Source: Streptomyces sp. NBC_01750 (GTDB lineage: Bacteria; Actinomycetota; Actinomycetes; Streptomycetales; Streptomycetaceae). From it: a stretch of DNA of 64,000 bases. How positions within the stretch are numbered: position 1 is the stretch's first letter; the number at the start of each line of letters is the position of its first letter. Below are positions 35,394 through 46,480 of this stretch, one piece after another. A model generated the notes under the pieces. It was not told the origin of the DNA and ran no database searches. It was given only the letters and a program-made list of their open reading frames with translations. The position numbers were made by a program, and so were the translations under genes. Location: NCBI RefSeq assembly GCF_035918095.1, contig NZ_CP109137.1, positions 1,116,001 to 1,180,000 of the forward strand. Reading direction: 5' to 3'.

Positions 35394-36269
35394 ATGGAGC
35401 AAGTCGTCACCGTGGGCCTCGACGGCTCACCCGAGAGCCTCGCCGCAGCCCGTTGGGCCGCCGACGAAGCCGAGCGCCGCAAGCTCACGCTGCGCCTGCT
35501 GCACGCGTGGCCCCTGCTGGTGCCGGAACCGACCGGCATCCCCGCGGAGATGGATCAGAACTACTGGGCGAAGCGGATCGTGCACAACGCGCGGGCAGAA
35601 CTCCAAGCGCGCCACCCGGGCCTCTCTATTATCGACAACCTGGTCTCCGACGACGCCCAGAACGCACTGCTCGAAGCGGCATCGGAGTCCGTGATGATCG
35701 TGCTCGGTTCGCGGGGGCTGGAGCCCGTCGAGAGCTACTTCCTGGGCGACATCAGCATGCCCGTCGTGGCACGGGCCGAGCGGCCGGTGGTCCTGGTACG
35801 TGCCGAAACGCGCGAGGAAGGGCCACCACCCACTCCAGGTACGGCAGGCGGCGTCGTGGTGGCACTGAAACTGCACGGCTCATGCGACGACCTGCTCGAA
35901 TTCTCCTTCGCCACCGCCGCAGCGCGGGGCATGCCGCTTCGGGCCGTCCATGGCCGAAGCGTGCCGCTCCATGCACACGTTCCCTGGGGCGTGGACCACG
36001 AAGTGACCCAGGAGATCACGCAGGACGCGCAGAAGCACCTGAGCCAGGCCCTCCGCCCCTGGCGCGAGAAGTTTCCGCGCGTGGAGGTGGATGACAGCAT
36101 CGGTCTCGAAAGCCCTGCCAAGGCCGTGGTACGGGCCGCCGAGGGTGCCGGGCTGCTGGTGGTCGGCCGACGCAAGCGTCGTCCCGCCCGGGCACCTCGT
36201 CTGGGTCCCGTGGCACAGGCCGCCATCCATCACGCGCGCTGCCCTGTCGCCGTCGTCCCCCATGCCTGA
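35394..36269 (+). CDS. Tandem-domain universal stress protein
   Basis: The 291-residue intact protein starts at ATG 35394 behind GGAGG. Domain 1 (about 1-145) starts QVVTVGLDGSPESLAAARWA and has loop GSRGLEPVESYFLGDIS. Domain 2 (about 155-291) starts GVVVALKLHGSCDDLLEFSF and ends ARCPVAVVPHA; its loop GRRKRRPARAPRLGPV is atypical. Short spacing to the next gene (22 bp) suggests co-transcription with the kinase fusion at 36292. It is divergent from the broken USP at 34320-35140. Fragments at 22953 and 45340 derive from genes close to this one. Confidence 0.88.
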   Translation: MEQVVTVGLDGSPESLAAARWAADEAERRKLTLRLLHAWPLLVPEPTGIPAEMDQNYWAKRIVHNARAELQARHPGLSIIDNLVSDDAQNALLEAASESVMIVLGSRGLEPVESYFLGDISMPVVARAERPVVLVRAETREEGPPPTPGTAGGVVVALKLHGSCDDLLEFSFATAAARGMPLRAVHGRSVPLHAHVPWGVDHEVTQEITQDAQKHLSQALRPWREKFPRVEVDDSIGLESPAKAVVRAAEGAGLLVVGRRKRRPARAPRLGPVAQAAIHHARCPVAVVPHA

Positions 36270-36291
36270 GCCGAGCCACCGCAGGGAGCCA

Positions 36292-37854
36292 ATGGTGTCG
36301 GTACGGCAGGCCGACGCGTCCGTGCTCCGTACCGGCACCGGCCTCGATGTTTCGGCGCTCCCGCGCGCCGAGGTGCGCGAGACGCATACCGCGGTCGTGT
36401 TCTTCGTCGGTGACCGCGTCTACAAGCTCAAGAAACGGGTCGACCTGGGGTTCCTCGACTACACGACCGTGGCGGCTCGGCGGGCCGCGTGCGAGCGGGA
36501 AGTCGCTCTCAACCGTCGCTTCGCTCCCGACGTCTACCTCGGCCTGGGAGAATTTCGCAGCCCCAACACCGGCATACCCGAACTCCTCGTGGTGATGCGC
36601 CGCATGCCGACGGAGCGCCGCCTCTCCCGGCTTGTGAGTGAAGGCGCCGACGTCGACGGTGTCCTGCGGACTGTCGCCCGGCTGCTCGCCGCCCGTCACG
36701 CGGACGCGCCCCGCAGCCCGGACGTCGACGAGCAGGGCACTCGGGACGCCCTGTCGTCACGCTGGGAAGCGAGCTTCGCGCAAGTCCGCGCGCTGGCCGA
36801 CGACAGCCGCGTGCCAGACGGCGTGGAGGAGGTCGAGAGGTTGGTGCGCCGCTATCTCGCCGGCCGCGAGCAACTGTTCGACACGCGCATCGAGCAGGGA
36901 CGGGTGGTCGACGGCCACGGCGACCTGCTCGCCGAGGACATCTTCTGCCTCGACGACGGCCCCCGCGTCCTGGACTGTCTGGAGTTCGACGAGCGCCTTC
37001 GCTACGTCGACGGTCTCGACGACGTCGCCTTCCTCGCCATGGACCTGGAACAGCTGGGTGCCCCGGAGGCCGCGGCGTTCTTCCTCGCCCAGTACAGCGA
37101 GTACTCCGGCGACCCCGCACCGCCGTCCCTGTGGCACCACTATGTCGCCTACCGCGCGTTCGTCCGCGCCAAGGTCTCCCTGATCCAGGCGCGCCAGGGC
37201 GCGCCCGGCGCGCAGGCGGCGTCACGGCGACTGGTCATGACGGCGCTGCGCCACCTGCGTACCTCTGCTGTCGGCCTGACTCTCGTCGGCGGGCTCCCGG
37301 GCAGCGGGAAGTCCACGCTCTCCGGCGCACTGGCCGATCGCCTGGGCGTCACGCTGCTCAGCTGCGACCGCCTCCACAAGGAGCTGGCAGGCATCCCGGT
37401 GGAGGAGTCCGCAGCCGCCGGATACGGCGAAGGCATGTACACGCCCGAGTGGACCAACAAGTCCTACGCGGCCCTGCTCGACCGCGCATCCGCACTGCTG
37501 TCCTGCGGCGAGTCCGTTGTCCTGGACGCCACCTGGTCCGACGCGGGACAGCGCGAAGCCGCCCTGCGCATGGCCGAACGCACCAGCGCCGACCTTGTGG
37601 CCCTGCACTGCCGGGTTCCGGGCGACGTGTCGGCGGCCCGCCTGAGCACCCGCGCGCCTGGGGCATCCGACGCCAACCTCGACGTGGCCACGGCCATGGC
37701 AGCCGCGGAGCCGCCGTGGAATGAGGCCGTCACGGTCGACACCAGCGGTCCTTTGGAGGCCGCGGTCGTCCCAGGCGATGGCGGCCGTACGCCCGTACGG
37801 CACCGGCCAGGCCCCGGTCTTCCGCCGCTCCTACATGGAGCCGGACTGAGGTGA
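36292..37854 (+). CDS. Fused APH-like kinase and AAA/P-loop kinase, C-terminus frameshifted
   Basis: The N-terminal aminoglycoside-phosphotransferase-like domain (about 1-315) contains the metal/catalytic region VDGHGDLLAEDIFCLDDGPR. The C-terminal P-loop kinase (about 325-500) has GGLPGSGKST (about 332-341). This fusion is widespread but of unknown substrate, and members are DevR-controlled in mycobacteria. The start is ATG 36292 with GGGAG upstream. Near 37,772 an extra C shifts the frame, so the last 26 residues as read (PGDGGRTPVRH...) replace the expected MAAVRPYGTGQAPVFRRSYM ending, which is present in the next frame with TGA at 37847-37849. Both catalytic domains are unaffected, so it may still work. 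Confidence 0.8.
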   Translation: MVSVRQADASVLRTGTGLDVSALPRAEVRETHTAVVFFVGDRVYKLKKRVDLGFLDYTTVAARRAACEREVALNRRFAPDVYLGLGEFRSPNTGIPELLVVMRRMPTERRLSRLVSEGADVDGVLRTVARLLAARHADAPRSPDVDEQGTRDALSSRWEASFAQVRALADDSRVPDGVEEVERLVRRYLAGREQLFDTRIEQGRVVDGHGDLLAEDIFCLDDGPRVLDCLEFDERLRYVDGLDDVAFLAMDLEQLGAPEAAAFFLAQYSEYSGDPAPPSLWHHYVAYRAFVRAKVSLIQARQGAPGAQAASRRLVMTALRHLRTSAVGLTLVGGLPGSGKSTLSGALADRLGVTLLSCDRLHKELAGIPVEESAAAGYGEGMYTPEWTNKSYAALLDRASALLSCGESVVLDATWSDAGQREAALRMAERTSADLVALHCRVPGDVSAARLSTRAPGASDANLDVATAMAAAEPPWNEAVTVDTSGPLEAAVVPGDGGRTPVRHRPGPGLPPLLHGAGLR

Positions 37855-38037
37855 GTTGCGACGATACGGGAGCGGCCTGCTCACCCGAATGGACGGCCTG
37901 CTCAGGAGGGCCCAGGTGAGCTGAGCGGGCTCCCCCTTGAACGGGCCCATCTTCCCTTGAAACAGCCTGACGGTCCCTGTTGCCCGCAAGTTCTTGGAGG
38001 GCGACGGTGCAGAGGGGGTAGCGAGGGAGTGAGTACC

Positions 38038-38311
38038 ATGCGTGCACTCGTCTACCACGGCCCCGAAAAGACCTCCTGGGACACGATCCCGGATCCCGTG
38101 ATCGAGGAGGCGACCGACGCGATCGTGCGCGTCGACAGGACCATCATCTGCGGCAGTGATCTGCACATCCTGCGCGGAGACCTCTCCAGCGTGAAGCCAG
38201 GGACGGTCCTTGGCCACGAGGCCTTCGGCGAGGTGATGGAAGTCGGCCGCGAGTCCACACGATCGTCCCCGGGGAGCAGGTGATCGTGTCGTCCGTCTCT
38301 TCCTGCGGGTG
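38038..38311 (+). pseudogene. N-terminal fragment of a zinc-type alcohol dehydrogenase
   Basis: ATG 38038 begins MRALVYHGPEKTSWDTIPDP, followed by ICGSDLHILRGDLSSVKPGT and VLGHEAFGEVMEVG. These are the first Zn-ligand Cys and the GHE motif of MDR alcohol dehydrogenases. After VGRE the frame shifts, then gives VIVSSVSSCG and a stop at the point where the structural-zinc cysteines would begin. About 90 of 350 residues remain. Bases 37,855-38,037 show no gene. Confidence 0.8.
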
Positions 38312-38717
38312 AAGGGCCCAGGCCGAGGGCAGCCGCGACCTGGGCCTCCGCATCGTCTCCTCCGGATAACGGCGATCCTTTATCCGCCCTGGATGCAAGA
38401 CGGCCCCACAGCTTGAACAGGGCTGGTCGGACCTCGGCCTGGACCGTTCGGCCCTGCAATTCGCCGGGCGAGCAGTGATGCTATGGAAGTGAGCCGAGGG
38501 CAACCCCTCAGACCCGGCGAAGCGGTGCCAAACGCACCGTGCAATTCGGGCCCGCGAGAAGCGGGCGGCCCCGGGCTCCATGAATGCCTCGCGCTACGGC
38601 TGTGGACAGTTACCGAGGCCGGTCTCGGGTCCCGATCGGGGTCAGTCGCAGTGCGGCCCGGGCCACGCTCGGCGACTCTGGAGGCAGAGGCAGAGGCAGG
38701 CGTCGGGAGGAGCGCCC
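38312..38717. other. Intergenic region upstream of the ligase/dehydrogenase operon
   Basis: No convincing gene on either strand. The stretch ends with a GGGAGG ribosome site at about 38,705 for the ligase gene. It holds G/C-rich dyads such as GGGTCCCGATCGGGG at about 38,628, but no clear 5-4-5 site. Confidence 0.4.
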
Positions 38718-40510
<1,793 letters not shown>

Positions 40511-40514
<4 letters not shown>

Positions 40515-41584
40515 GCCCCGCACGCGGCACCCGCACCCGAAAGACCCCGGCCACCCCGAAGAAGGCCACGACGAGCAAGCAGAGCACGAGGACAGAGCTT
40601 CCCGCCGACCGGCCTGCCACCAGGCACAAGGTGAACCTGCTGGAGGCCATGATGCGCATCCGGCGCTTCGAGGAGCGATGCGCCGAGCTGTACAGCGCCG
40701 CCAAGATCCGCGGCTTCGTCCACCTCTACATCGGAGAGGAGGCCGTCGCCGTCGGCGTCAACGAGGCACTGACCCCCGAGGACGCGGTCGTCTCCACCTA
40801 CCGCGAGCACGGCCACGCACTGGCCCGTGGCATCCCGGCCGAAGCCGTCATGGCCGAGATGTACGGCAGGACAACCGGCTGCAGCGGGGGCCGCGGCGGA
40901 TCGATGCACCTGTTCGACGCAAGCCGCCGCTTCTACGGCGGCAACGCGATCGTCGCCGGCGGGCTCCCCCTGGCCGCCGGCCTCGCGCTCGCCGACCGCA
41001 TGCGCGCACAGCCCCGCGTCACGTGCTGCTTCTTCGGCGACGGGGCCTTCGCCGAAGGCGAGTTCCACGAGACGGCGAACCTCGCAGCCCTCTGGGATCT
41101 GCCGCTGCTGCTCGTCTGCGAGAACAACCTCTACGCCATGGGCACAGCCATCGAGCGGCACGAGGCACAGGCCGACCTGGCCATGCGCGCCGCCTCGTAC
41201 GGCATGGTGGCCTGGGCCGTGGACGGCATGGACGTCGAAGCCGTCGAGCAAGCCGCCCGCCGGGCCGCCGAGAGCATCCGGGCCGGAGCCGGACCTCACT
41301 TCCTGGAGCTGCGCACCTACCGCTTCCGCGCCCACTCCATGTACGACCCGGACCGCTACCGGGACAAGGAGGAGGTCGAACAGTGGAAGACCCGGGACCC
41401 GATCACCCGCCTCGTGGACCGCATGCGCGAGAACGATGAGCTGGGCGACAAGGAGCTCGCCCGGATCGAGCACCAGGTCACCGACGAGATCGACCGCGCC
41501 GTCGAAACGGCCGAACAGGCGCCCGAGGAACCGGTCGAAAACCTGCTCCGCCATGTCACCAGTGCTCCGGTGGAGGTGAGCTGA
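40511..41584 (+). CDS. 2-Oxoacid dehydrogenase E1 alpha subunit (pyruvate/acetoin type)
   Basis: The 357-residue protein has an unusual basic, Lys/Thr/Pro-rich extension (about 1-38), then the E1 alpha fold starting [20 protein letters not shown]. The ThDP motif [17 protein letters not shown] followed by CENN is present, as is the phosphorylation-loop-like [31 protein letters not shown] is typical of the pyruvate/acetoin branch. It forms an alpha2beta2 E1 with the next gene. It starts by ATGA overlap with the ligase and ends two bases before E1 beta. Confidence 0.92.
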
Positions 41585-41586
41585 CC

Positions 41587-42585
41587 ATGGGCACCGGCGG
41601 GCAGCAGCAGGAGCGGAAGACCACCTACCGGGAAGCGATGCGTGAGGCCCTGCGCGAGGCACTGCGCTCCGACGACCGCGTCTTTCTCATGGGCGAGGAC
41701 GTGGGCCGGTACGGCGGATGCTTCGGCGTCAGCCTCGGCCTGCTGGAGGAGTTCGGACCGGAACGGGTCCGCGACACCCCGCTGTCGGAATCCGCGTTCG
41801 TGGGCGCGGGCATCGGTGCCGCCTTGGCGGGGATGCGGCCCATCGTCGAGATCATGACCGTGAACTTCAGCCTGCTCGCCCTCGACCAGATCCTCAACAA
41901 CGCCGCCACCTTGCTGCACATGTCGGGCGGCCAGCTCCCCGTGCCGCTGGTGATCCGCATGACGACGGGCGCGGGACGCCAGCTCGCCGCACAGCACTCG
42001 CACAGCCTGGAGGGCTGGTACGCGCACATCCCCGGCATCCGCGTCCTCGCACCGGCCACCATCGAGGACGCGCGCCACATGCTGGCCCCGGCGCTGGCCG
42101 ACCCCGACCCGGTACTGGTCTTCGAGCACGGAAGCCTCTACAACGCCTCGGGGGAACTCGCCCCGTCCACCGCCCCGGTGGACCTGGACCACGCTGCGAT
42201 CCGCAGGCCCGGCACCGACATTTCCTTGATCACGTACGGGGGGTCGCTACCCAAGGCCCTCGCGGCGGCGGAGGTGCTGTCCACCGAAGGCATCAGCGCA
42301 GAGGTGATCGACCTGCGCACGCTCCGGCCGCTCGACGACGCGGCGATCACCTCCTCCGTAGCCCGTACGCACAGAGTCGTGGTCGTCGACGAGGCCTGGC
42401 GCACCGGAAGCCTCGCCGCGGAGGTGTCCGCCCGCATCGCCGAGCGATCGCTCTACGAACTGGACGCCCCCGTGGAGCGGGTGTGCAGCGCGGAAGTACC
42501 CATTCCGTACGCCCGGCGGCTTGAGGAGGCGGCCCTGCCGCAGACCGCCGACATTGTTGCGGCAGCGCACCGGGCGGTGGACTGA
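41587..42585 (+). CDS. 2-Oxoacid dehydrogenase E1 beta subunit
   Basis: The 332-residue protein has the canonical blocks [40 protein letters not shown] (with the ThDP-binding Glu), [20 protein letters not shown] and [20 protein letters not shown], and C-terminal [20 protein letters not shown]. It is full-length for the family and has no frameshift. It forms the ThDP site with E1 alpha. The start at 41587 follows GGAGGTG, and E2 follows two bases after its stop. Confidence 0.93.
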   Translation: MGTGGQQQERKTTYREAMREALREALRSDDRVFLMGEDVGRYGGCFGVSLGLLEEFGPERVRDTPLSESAFVGAGIGAALAGMRPIVEIMTVNFSLLALDQILNNAATLLHMSGGQLPVPLVIRMTTGAGRQLAAQHSHSLEGWYAHIPGIRVLAPATIEDARHMLAPALADPDPVLVFEHGSLYNASGELAPSTAPVDLDHAAIRRPGTDISLITYGGSLPKALAAAEVLSTEGISAEVIDLRTLRPLDDAAITSSVARTHRVVVVDEAWRTGSLAAEVSARIAERSLYELDAPVERVCSAEVPIPYARRLEEAALPQTADIVAAAHRAVD

Positions 42586-42587
42586 CC

Positions 42588-43970
42588 ATGGCCCAGTTCA
42601 CCATGCCGTCCCTGGGCGCCGACATGGACGAGGGCAGGCTCCAGGAATGGCTGGTACAGCCCGGTGACCTGGTCCATAAAGGCGATCCCGTCGCGGTCGT
42701 CGAAACCGCGAAGTCCTCGATCGAGGTGGAGTGCTTCGAGACAGGGACGATAGGGCAGCTGCTCGTCGAGCCGGGCACGATGGTGCCGGTCGGCACGCCG
42801 CTCGCGCTGATCGAGCCGACCTCAGAAGGACCCAAGAAACGCGAGGCGCGTCGAAAGCCCGAGAAGGCCGAGGGGAGACAACCGGTCCCGTCGGCGCCCA
42901 GCCGCGCGACGCCCCCCACCCGGCCCGAACCCGCCCGGGTTGCGGTACCGTCTAATGCCCACGAACGCGGGCACACCGAAGCGGGCCCCTTGAGCCGGCA
43001 CCTCGCGGAGCGCAGCGGCGTCGACCTGGAGGCCCTCCACGGATCCGGGCCCGGAGGGCGGGTCAGCCGAACCGACATCGAGCGGGCAGCGGCCGCCGCG
43101 AGTGCTGCCCAGCCATTGCGCGTACGGGCCACCCCCCTCGCCCGGCGGCTCGCCGCCGAACTTGACGTCGACTTGGCCGCGGTGACGGGGACCGGCAAAG
43201 ACTCCGCCGTGCGTGCCGCGGACGTGCGCAACGCAGCCCCCGGCCCGGCGACCGCGGCCCCACGCTCGCGCCACGTTGCCGCACCTGCACGTCCTTCCGA
43301 GGACCGGGCGGCGGCCATGCGCCAGGCGATTGCAGGCCTGATGACCCGCGCCAACCGCGACATCCCGCACTACTACCTGTCCACGACCGTCGACATGGCC
43401 GCCGCCATGGACTGGCTGCACGAGCACAACCGGCGCAGCCCGGTCGCCGAGCGACTGCTTCCCGCAGCCCTGCTACTCAAGGCTGCGGCCCGCGCAGCTC
43501 GGGAGGTCCCCGAGCTCAACGGCTTCTGGACCGACGACCACTTCACGGCGGGCGACGGCGTACACCTCGGGGTGGCCGTGTCATTGCGCGGCGGCGGGCT
43601 CGTCGCCCCTGCGCTGCACGACGCGGACACCATCGAACTCTCCCAACTGATGACCGCCCTGAAGGATCTGGTCGCCCGTGCCCGCACGGGCCGGCTGCGC
43701 GGCTCCGAGGTGTCCGACTCCACGATCACCGTCACCAACCTCGGGGATCAGGGCGTGGACAGCGTCCTCGGGGTCATCTACCCCCCGCAAGTTGCCCTGG
43801 TCGGCTTCGGACAGGTCATCGACCGGCCGTGTGCCGTCGACGGCCTGCTCGGCGTACGACCCGTCGTCACAGCCACCCTGTCAGCGGACCACCGAGCGAC
43901 GGACGGAGCCGTCGGGGCCCGGTATCTGACGGCGGTCGACCGCCTCTTGCAGAACCCGGAGCAGCTGTGA
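42588..43970 (+). CDS. Dihydrolipoyl acyltransferase E2 with two subunit-binding domains
   Basis: The 460-residue protein has an N-terminal lipoyl domain (about 1-77) with Lys42 in VVETAKSSIEVE. Two peripheral-subunit-binding-like segments follow: about 135-166 (PLSRHLAERSGVDLEALHGS) and about 180-216 (ATPLARRLAAELDVDLAAVT). The catalytic domain (about 235-460) has His435 and Asp439 in SADHRATDG. Two binding domains are more than the usual one. It transfers the acyl group from E1-bound hydroxyethyl-ThDP to CoA or another thiol. No E3 (lipoamide dehydrogenase) gene is nearby, so a shared chromosomal E3 must serve it. The stop overlaps the ACP start (GTGA). Confidence 0.92.
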   Translation: MAQFTMPSLGADMDEGRLQEWLVQPGDLVHKGDPVAVVETAKSSIEVECFETGTIGQLLVEPGTMVPVGTPLALIEPTSEGPKKREARRKPEKAEGRQPVPSAPSRATPPTRPEPARVAVPSNAHERGHTEAGPLSRHLAERSGVDLEALHGSGPGGRVSRTDIERAAAAASAAQPLRVRATPLARRLAAELDVDLAAVTGTGKDSAVRAADVRNAAPGPATAAPRSRHVAAPARPSEDRAAAMRQAIAGLMTRANRDIPHYYLSTTVDMAAAMDWLHEHNRRSPVAERLLPAALLLKAAARAAREVPELNGFWTDDHFTAGDGVHLGVAVSLRGGGLVAPALHDADTIELSQLMTALKDLVARARTGRLRGSEVSDSTITVTNLGDQGVDSVLGVIYPPQVALVGFGQVIDRPCAVDGLLGVRPVVTATLSADHRATDGAVGARYLTAVDRLLQNPEQL

Positions 43971-44212
43971 ACCGAACCGAAGCACTGGACATGGTCAAGG
44001 AGTCAATCGCCCGTGTCCTCCCCGACGCCGACTTCGCCACTCTGGCACCCGACGAGACGTTCCGCGACGCACTCGAGATGGACTCGCTGGACTTTCTCAG
44101 CTTCATCGAGGCCCTCAGTGAACGGACCGGTGTCCGCATCGAGGACGAGGACACGCCACAGCTCACCACGCTGTCCGGCAGCGCGGACTTTCTCGTCGCC
44201 CGCACGGAGTGA
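43967..44212 (+). CDS. Acyl carrier protein
   Basis: The 81-residue protein starts at the GTG at 43967, overlapping the E2 stop (GTGA), so translation is coupled. The phosphopantetheine site is Ser40 in ALEMDSLDFLSFIEALSERT, a normal DSL motif, and the helix pattern before and after fits a four-helix ACP. It is acidic, as expected. Its place at the end of a ligase/E1/E2 operon suggests that acyl groups made by the dehydrogenase or ligase are loaded onto this carrier, or that it has a role in lipoate handling; both are inference. Confidence 0.88.
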   Translation: MNRTEALDMVKESIARVLPDADFATLAPDETFRDALEMDSLDFLSFIEALSERTGVRIEDEDTPQLTTLSGSADFLVARTE

Positions 44213-44261
44213 GGTGCCACGGCCGAATCTGCCGACAGTCGCGAGATGACGCGTGCGCGTG

Positions 44262-44350
44262 CCCGGAGTACAAGCGCGGCCGGTCGAAAGCCTTCACTCT
44301 GCGCGAGCGCCACGAGATCAAGAAGATCGCCAAGTGCAACCCCTCGAGCA
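44262..44350 (+). mobile_element. Remnant of an IS630-type transposase
   Basis: About 28 codons read EYKRGRSKAFTLRERHEIKK and then IAKCNP, matching a segment of the N-terminal helix-turn-helix part of actinobacterial IS630-family transposases. No DDE motifs and no terminal inverted repeats were found. It marks a former insertion beside the ACP gene. The rest of 44,213-44,495 shows nothing. Confidence 0.45.
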
Positions 44351-44495
44351 CAGCGGCCGAGGTCATTCGGGTGCCCCGGATTCACCCGGGCTCTCTTTCC
44401 AGGATCCGGTCCCCCATGCCGGGGCGGTCCGGCCCTATCCCCCGCTGCTCTTCGTGGGGGGCCTGGAGATGTGCGCGCGATGAGGTGAAGGGACG

Positions 44496-45165
44496 ATGGC
44501 GTCAGCGATTGCGGTGTCCGGTCTGGCCAAGGACTTCGGTTCGACGCGGGCCCTCGATCACCTCTACCGCACTGTCCGGACCGGCAGGTGCACGGCTTCC
44601 TGGGTCCTAACGGCGCCGGCAGACCACCACCGTCCGGTCCTGCTGGGACTGCTGCGCCGCGACGGCGGGACGGTCACCCTGCTTGTTGGAGATCCGTGGC
44701 GAGACGCGGTCACGCTGCACCACCGGCTGGCCTATGTGCCGGGCGAGGTGAATCTGTGGCCCAACCTCAGTGGCGGCGAAGTGATCGATCTGCTGGGCGC
44801 GTTGCGCGGCGGACTCGGCCGGGCAGGCCATGCCGACCTGTTGGAGAGGTTCCAGCCCGACCCGGCCAAGAGGTGCCGCGCCTACTCCAAGGGCAACCGC
44901 CAGAAGGTGGCGCTTGTGGCGGCCTTCGCGTCCGACGTCGAGCTGCACCTCCTGGACGAGCCGACGTCCGGCCTCGACCCGCTGATGGAGGGGGTCTTCA
45001 AGGAGGTGGTCCAGGAACTGCGGGAGGCGGGCCGCACCGTGCTGCTGTCCAGCCACATCCTCTCCGAGGTCGAGGCGCTGTGCGACCGCGTCACCATTGT
45101 CCGGGCCGGCCCGGCCGTTGAATCGGGAACGTTCGACGAGCTGGGCAGGCCAGCTGCAGCGGCAC
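44496..45165 (+). pseudogene. ABC-transporter ATPase with broken Walker A and lost C-terminus
   Basis: ATG 44496 begins MASAIAVSGLAKDFGSTRAL. The frame changes near 44,585, where the neighbouring frame reads VHGFLGPNGAGR. There the AAG lysine codon of GPNGAGKT has lost an A (GGCAGACC for GGCAAGACC). A further change returns to the first frame at VLLGLLRRDGGTVTLL. The rest is well preserved: LSGGEVIDLLGALR, KGNRQKVALVAAFA, LHLLDEPTSGLDPL (Walker B) and the H-loop LLSSHILSEVEAL. After FDELGR the sequence becomes antisense alpha/beta hydrolase. The frame is open throughout, but the ATP site is destroyed. Confidence 0.75.
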
Positions 45166-45325
45166 GCAGGGCAAGAACGGCGCCGGAGGAATTGTCGAAG
45201 ACCGCCGCTTCTTCGCCGGCTGCGGCGATCACAGCGCCGAGGTCCTCAATTTCCCACTCGACTCCGTAAGGAAGTGTGTCCCCGCGGTCTCCGCGGCCCC
45301 GGCGATCGTAAGTGAACCCTGTAAA
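45148..45325 (-). pseudogene. Alpha/beta hydrolase fragment
   Basis: A reverse frame reads FTGFTYDRRGRGDRGDTLPY, then EIEDLGAVIAAAGEEAAVFD and NSSGAVLALRAAAAGL. This is the region from strand beta4 to the nucleophile elbow of alpha/beta hydrolases; the normal GNSSGA elbow here reads DNSSGA. Only about 60 residues remain, fused end to end with the ABC ATPase remnant on the other strand. Confidence 0.65.
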
Positions 45326-45339
45326 ATCCGCGGCCAAGA

Positions 45340-45844
45340 GCTCGGCCAGAGGCTCGTGGACCGCCCGCGTGCACGATGCGCCGCTGACCAGGGTGACCGG
45401 CTCCTCCGATTCCGTACCGACCGAGGCGTCGGGCCCCTACCGTGACGTCGTCCTCGGGGTCGATATCCGCGAGGACTGCGACGCGGTCATCGCGTTCGCC
45501 TTCGATGCGGCAGCCAGGCGTGCCGCCGGTCTCCGAGTCGTGCACGGCTGGACGACGCCACTGGTCTACACCCAGTACGCAGCTGTCGACGCCGGCCAAG
45601 CGGTCGCGCAGGCGCTCAGCGATTTGCTGATGCCGTGGCGACAGAAGTTCCCATCCGTGAATGTCGTCGAGCAAGCACTGTTCGGTGGAGCCTCTCAGCA
45701 ACTGGTGCACGCGTCCCAAGACGCCGAACTCGTGGTCGTCGGGCGGCGTTCCACCACGGGCCGCGCACAGGTCATATCGGACCGGTCACCCACGCGGTCC
45801 TGCATCACTCGGCCGCGCCCGTCGCTGTCATCGCGCACCGGTGA
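45340..45844 (+). pseudogene. C-terminal domain of a universal stress protein
   Basis: The second USP domain is present from YRDVVLGVDIREDCDAVIAF to SQDAELVVVGRRSTTGRAQ, then after a frameshift near 45,770 IGPVTHAVLHHSAAPVAVIA and TGA 45842-45844. The first domain is missing. It is close in sequence to the second domain of the 22953-23620 remnant (YRDVVVGIDVRQPCDKVIAF), so both come from the same recent paralogue. Confidence 0.7.
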
Positions 45845-45883
45845 GCAGCAGGGCGGCACCCGAGTCCGGGGTCGGCCAGTGGA

Positions 45884-46235
45884 TCAGTGATCCCGCAGTG
45901 TCAGCCGACAGGATTCCCCGGGTTCGACGGAGACCGCACGGTCGGGGAGCTCGATGGCGATCGGCGAACGGTCGGACTCGGGCACGCTGACCTCGAGATT
46001 GTCCTGGCCGCATCCGCAGCCGAACGCCCCAGTGCCCTCGGTAGCCGCAGGGCGAAGCCGTATTCGCTGAGTTCGGGCAGGGGTACGGGTCCGGCCACAG
46101 TGCCCCGGCCCGTGTCTCGAGGCCGGTCAGTCCGCGTTGCACGAGGTCGAGGGTGCCTGCCATCGCGCCCAGGTGGATTACTTCGCCTGTGGTCCCACCC
46201 TGCAGGTCGGCGATGTCTCCTTCGAAAGATTTGCG
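45884..46235 (-). pseudogene. C-terminal fragment of a second GH65 phosphorylase
   Basis: The reverse strand gives EGDIADLQGGTTGEVIHLGA and GTLDLVQRGLTGLETRAGAL. After frame changes it gives LPELSEYGFALRL and finally IELPDRAVSVEPGESCRLTL with TGA at 45884-45886. These match the last 115 residues of the intact GH65 at 2853 with clear but incomplete identity, so this is a diverged paralogue, not a recent duplicate. The catalytic Glu region is absent. Confidence 0.8.
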
Positions 46236-46293
46236 GAAGCGATTGACGATGTCTCCTCGGCTTCTAGGATGGAGGATCGAGGACGCCGTGGGG

Positions 46294-46450
46294 CGCACAA
46301 CGCTCGTGCGGCGGCTGCGCCTCGTACATTTGGCGCAACCTCATCTGGCGGCCCTGCGTACCGAGTTCACGGCCGAGAACTGGTCCGGTGACTTCGAGGT
46401 CGAGACCGCACTCGACGGCGCGGTCACCAACGCGGGAGTGGACCACCGCT
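46294..46450 (+). pseudogene. N-domain fragment of a GH65 phosphorylase in opposite orientation
   Basis: The forward strand reads TTLVRRLRLVHLAQPHLAAL, then RTEFTAENWSGDFEVETALD and GAVTNAGVDHR. This corresponds to about residues 125-190 of the intact GH65. It is inverted relative to the C-terminal fragment at 45884-46235, only about 60 bp away. An inversion inside the former gene best explains this. Confidence 0.75.
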
Positions 46451-46480
46451 CCCACAGCCCGCAGCGCGGCAATCACGGGC

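Noticed and set aside
44496..45269. Intact 257-residue ABC transporter ATPase
   Set aside because: The open frame hides two compensating shifts around a destroyed Walker A, and the last 35 codons are antisense hydrolase sequence.
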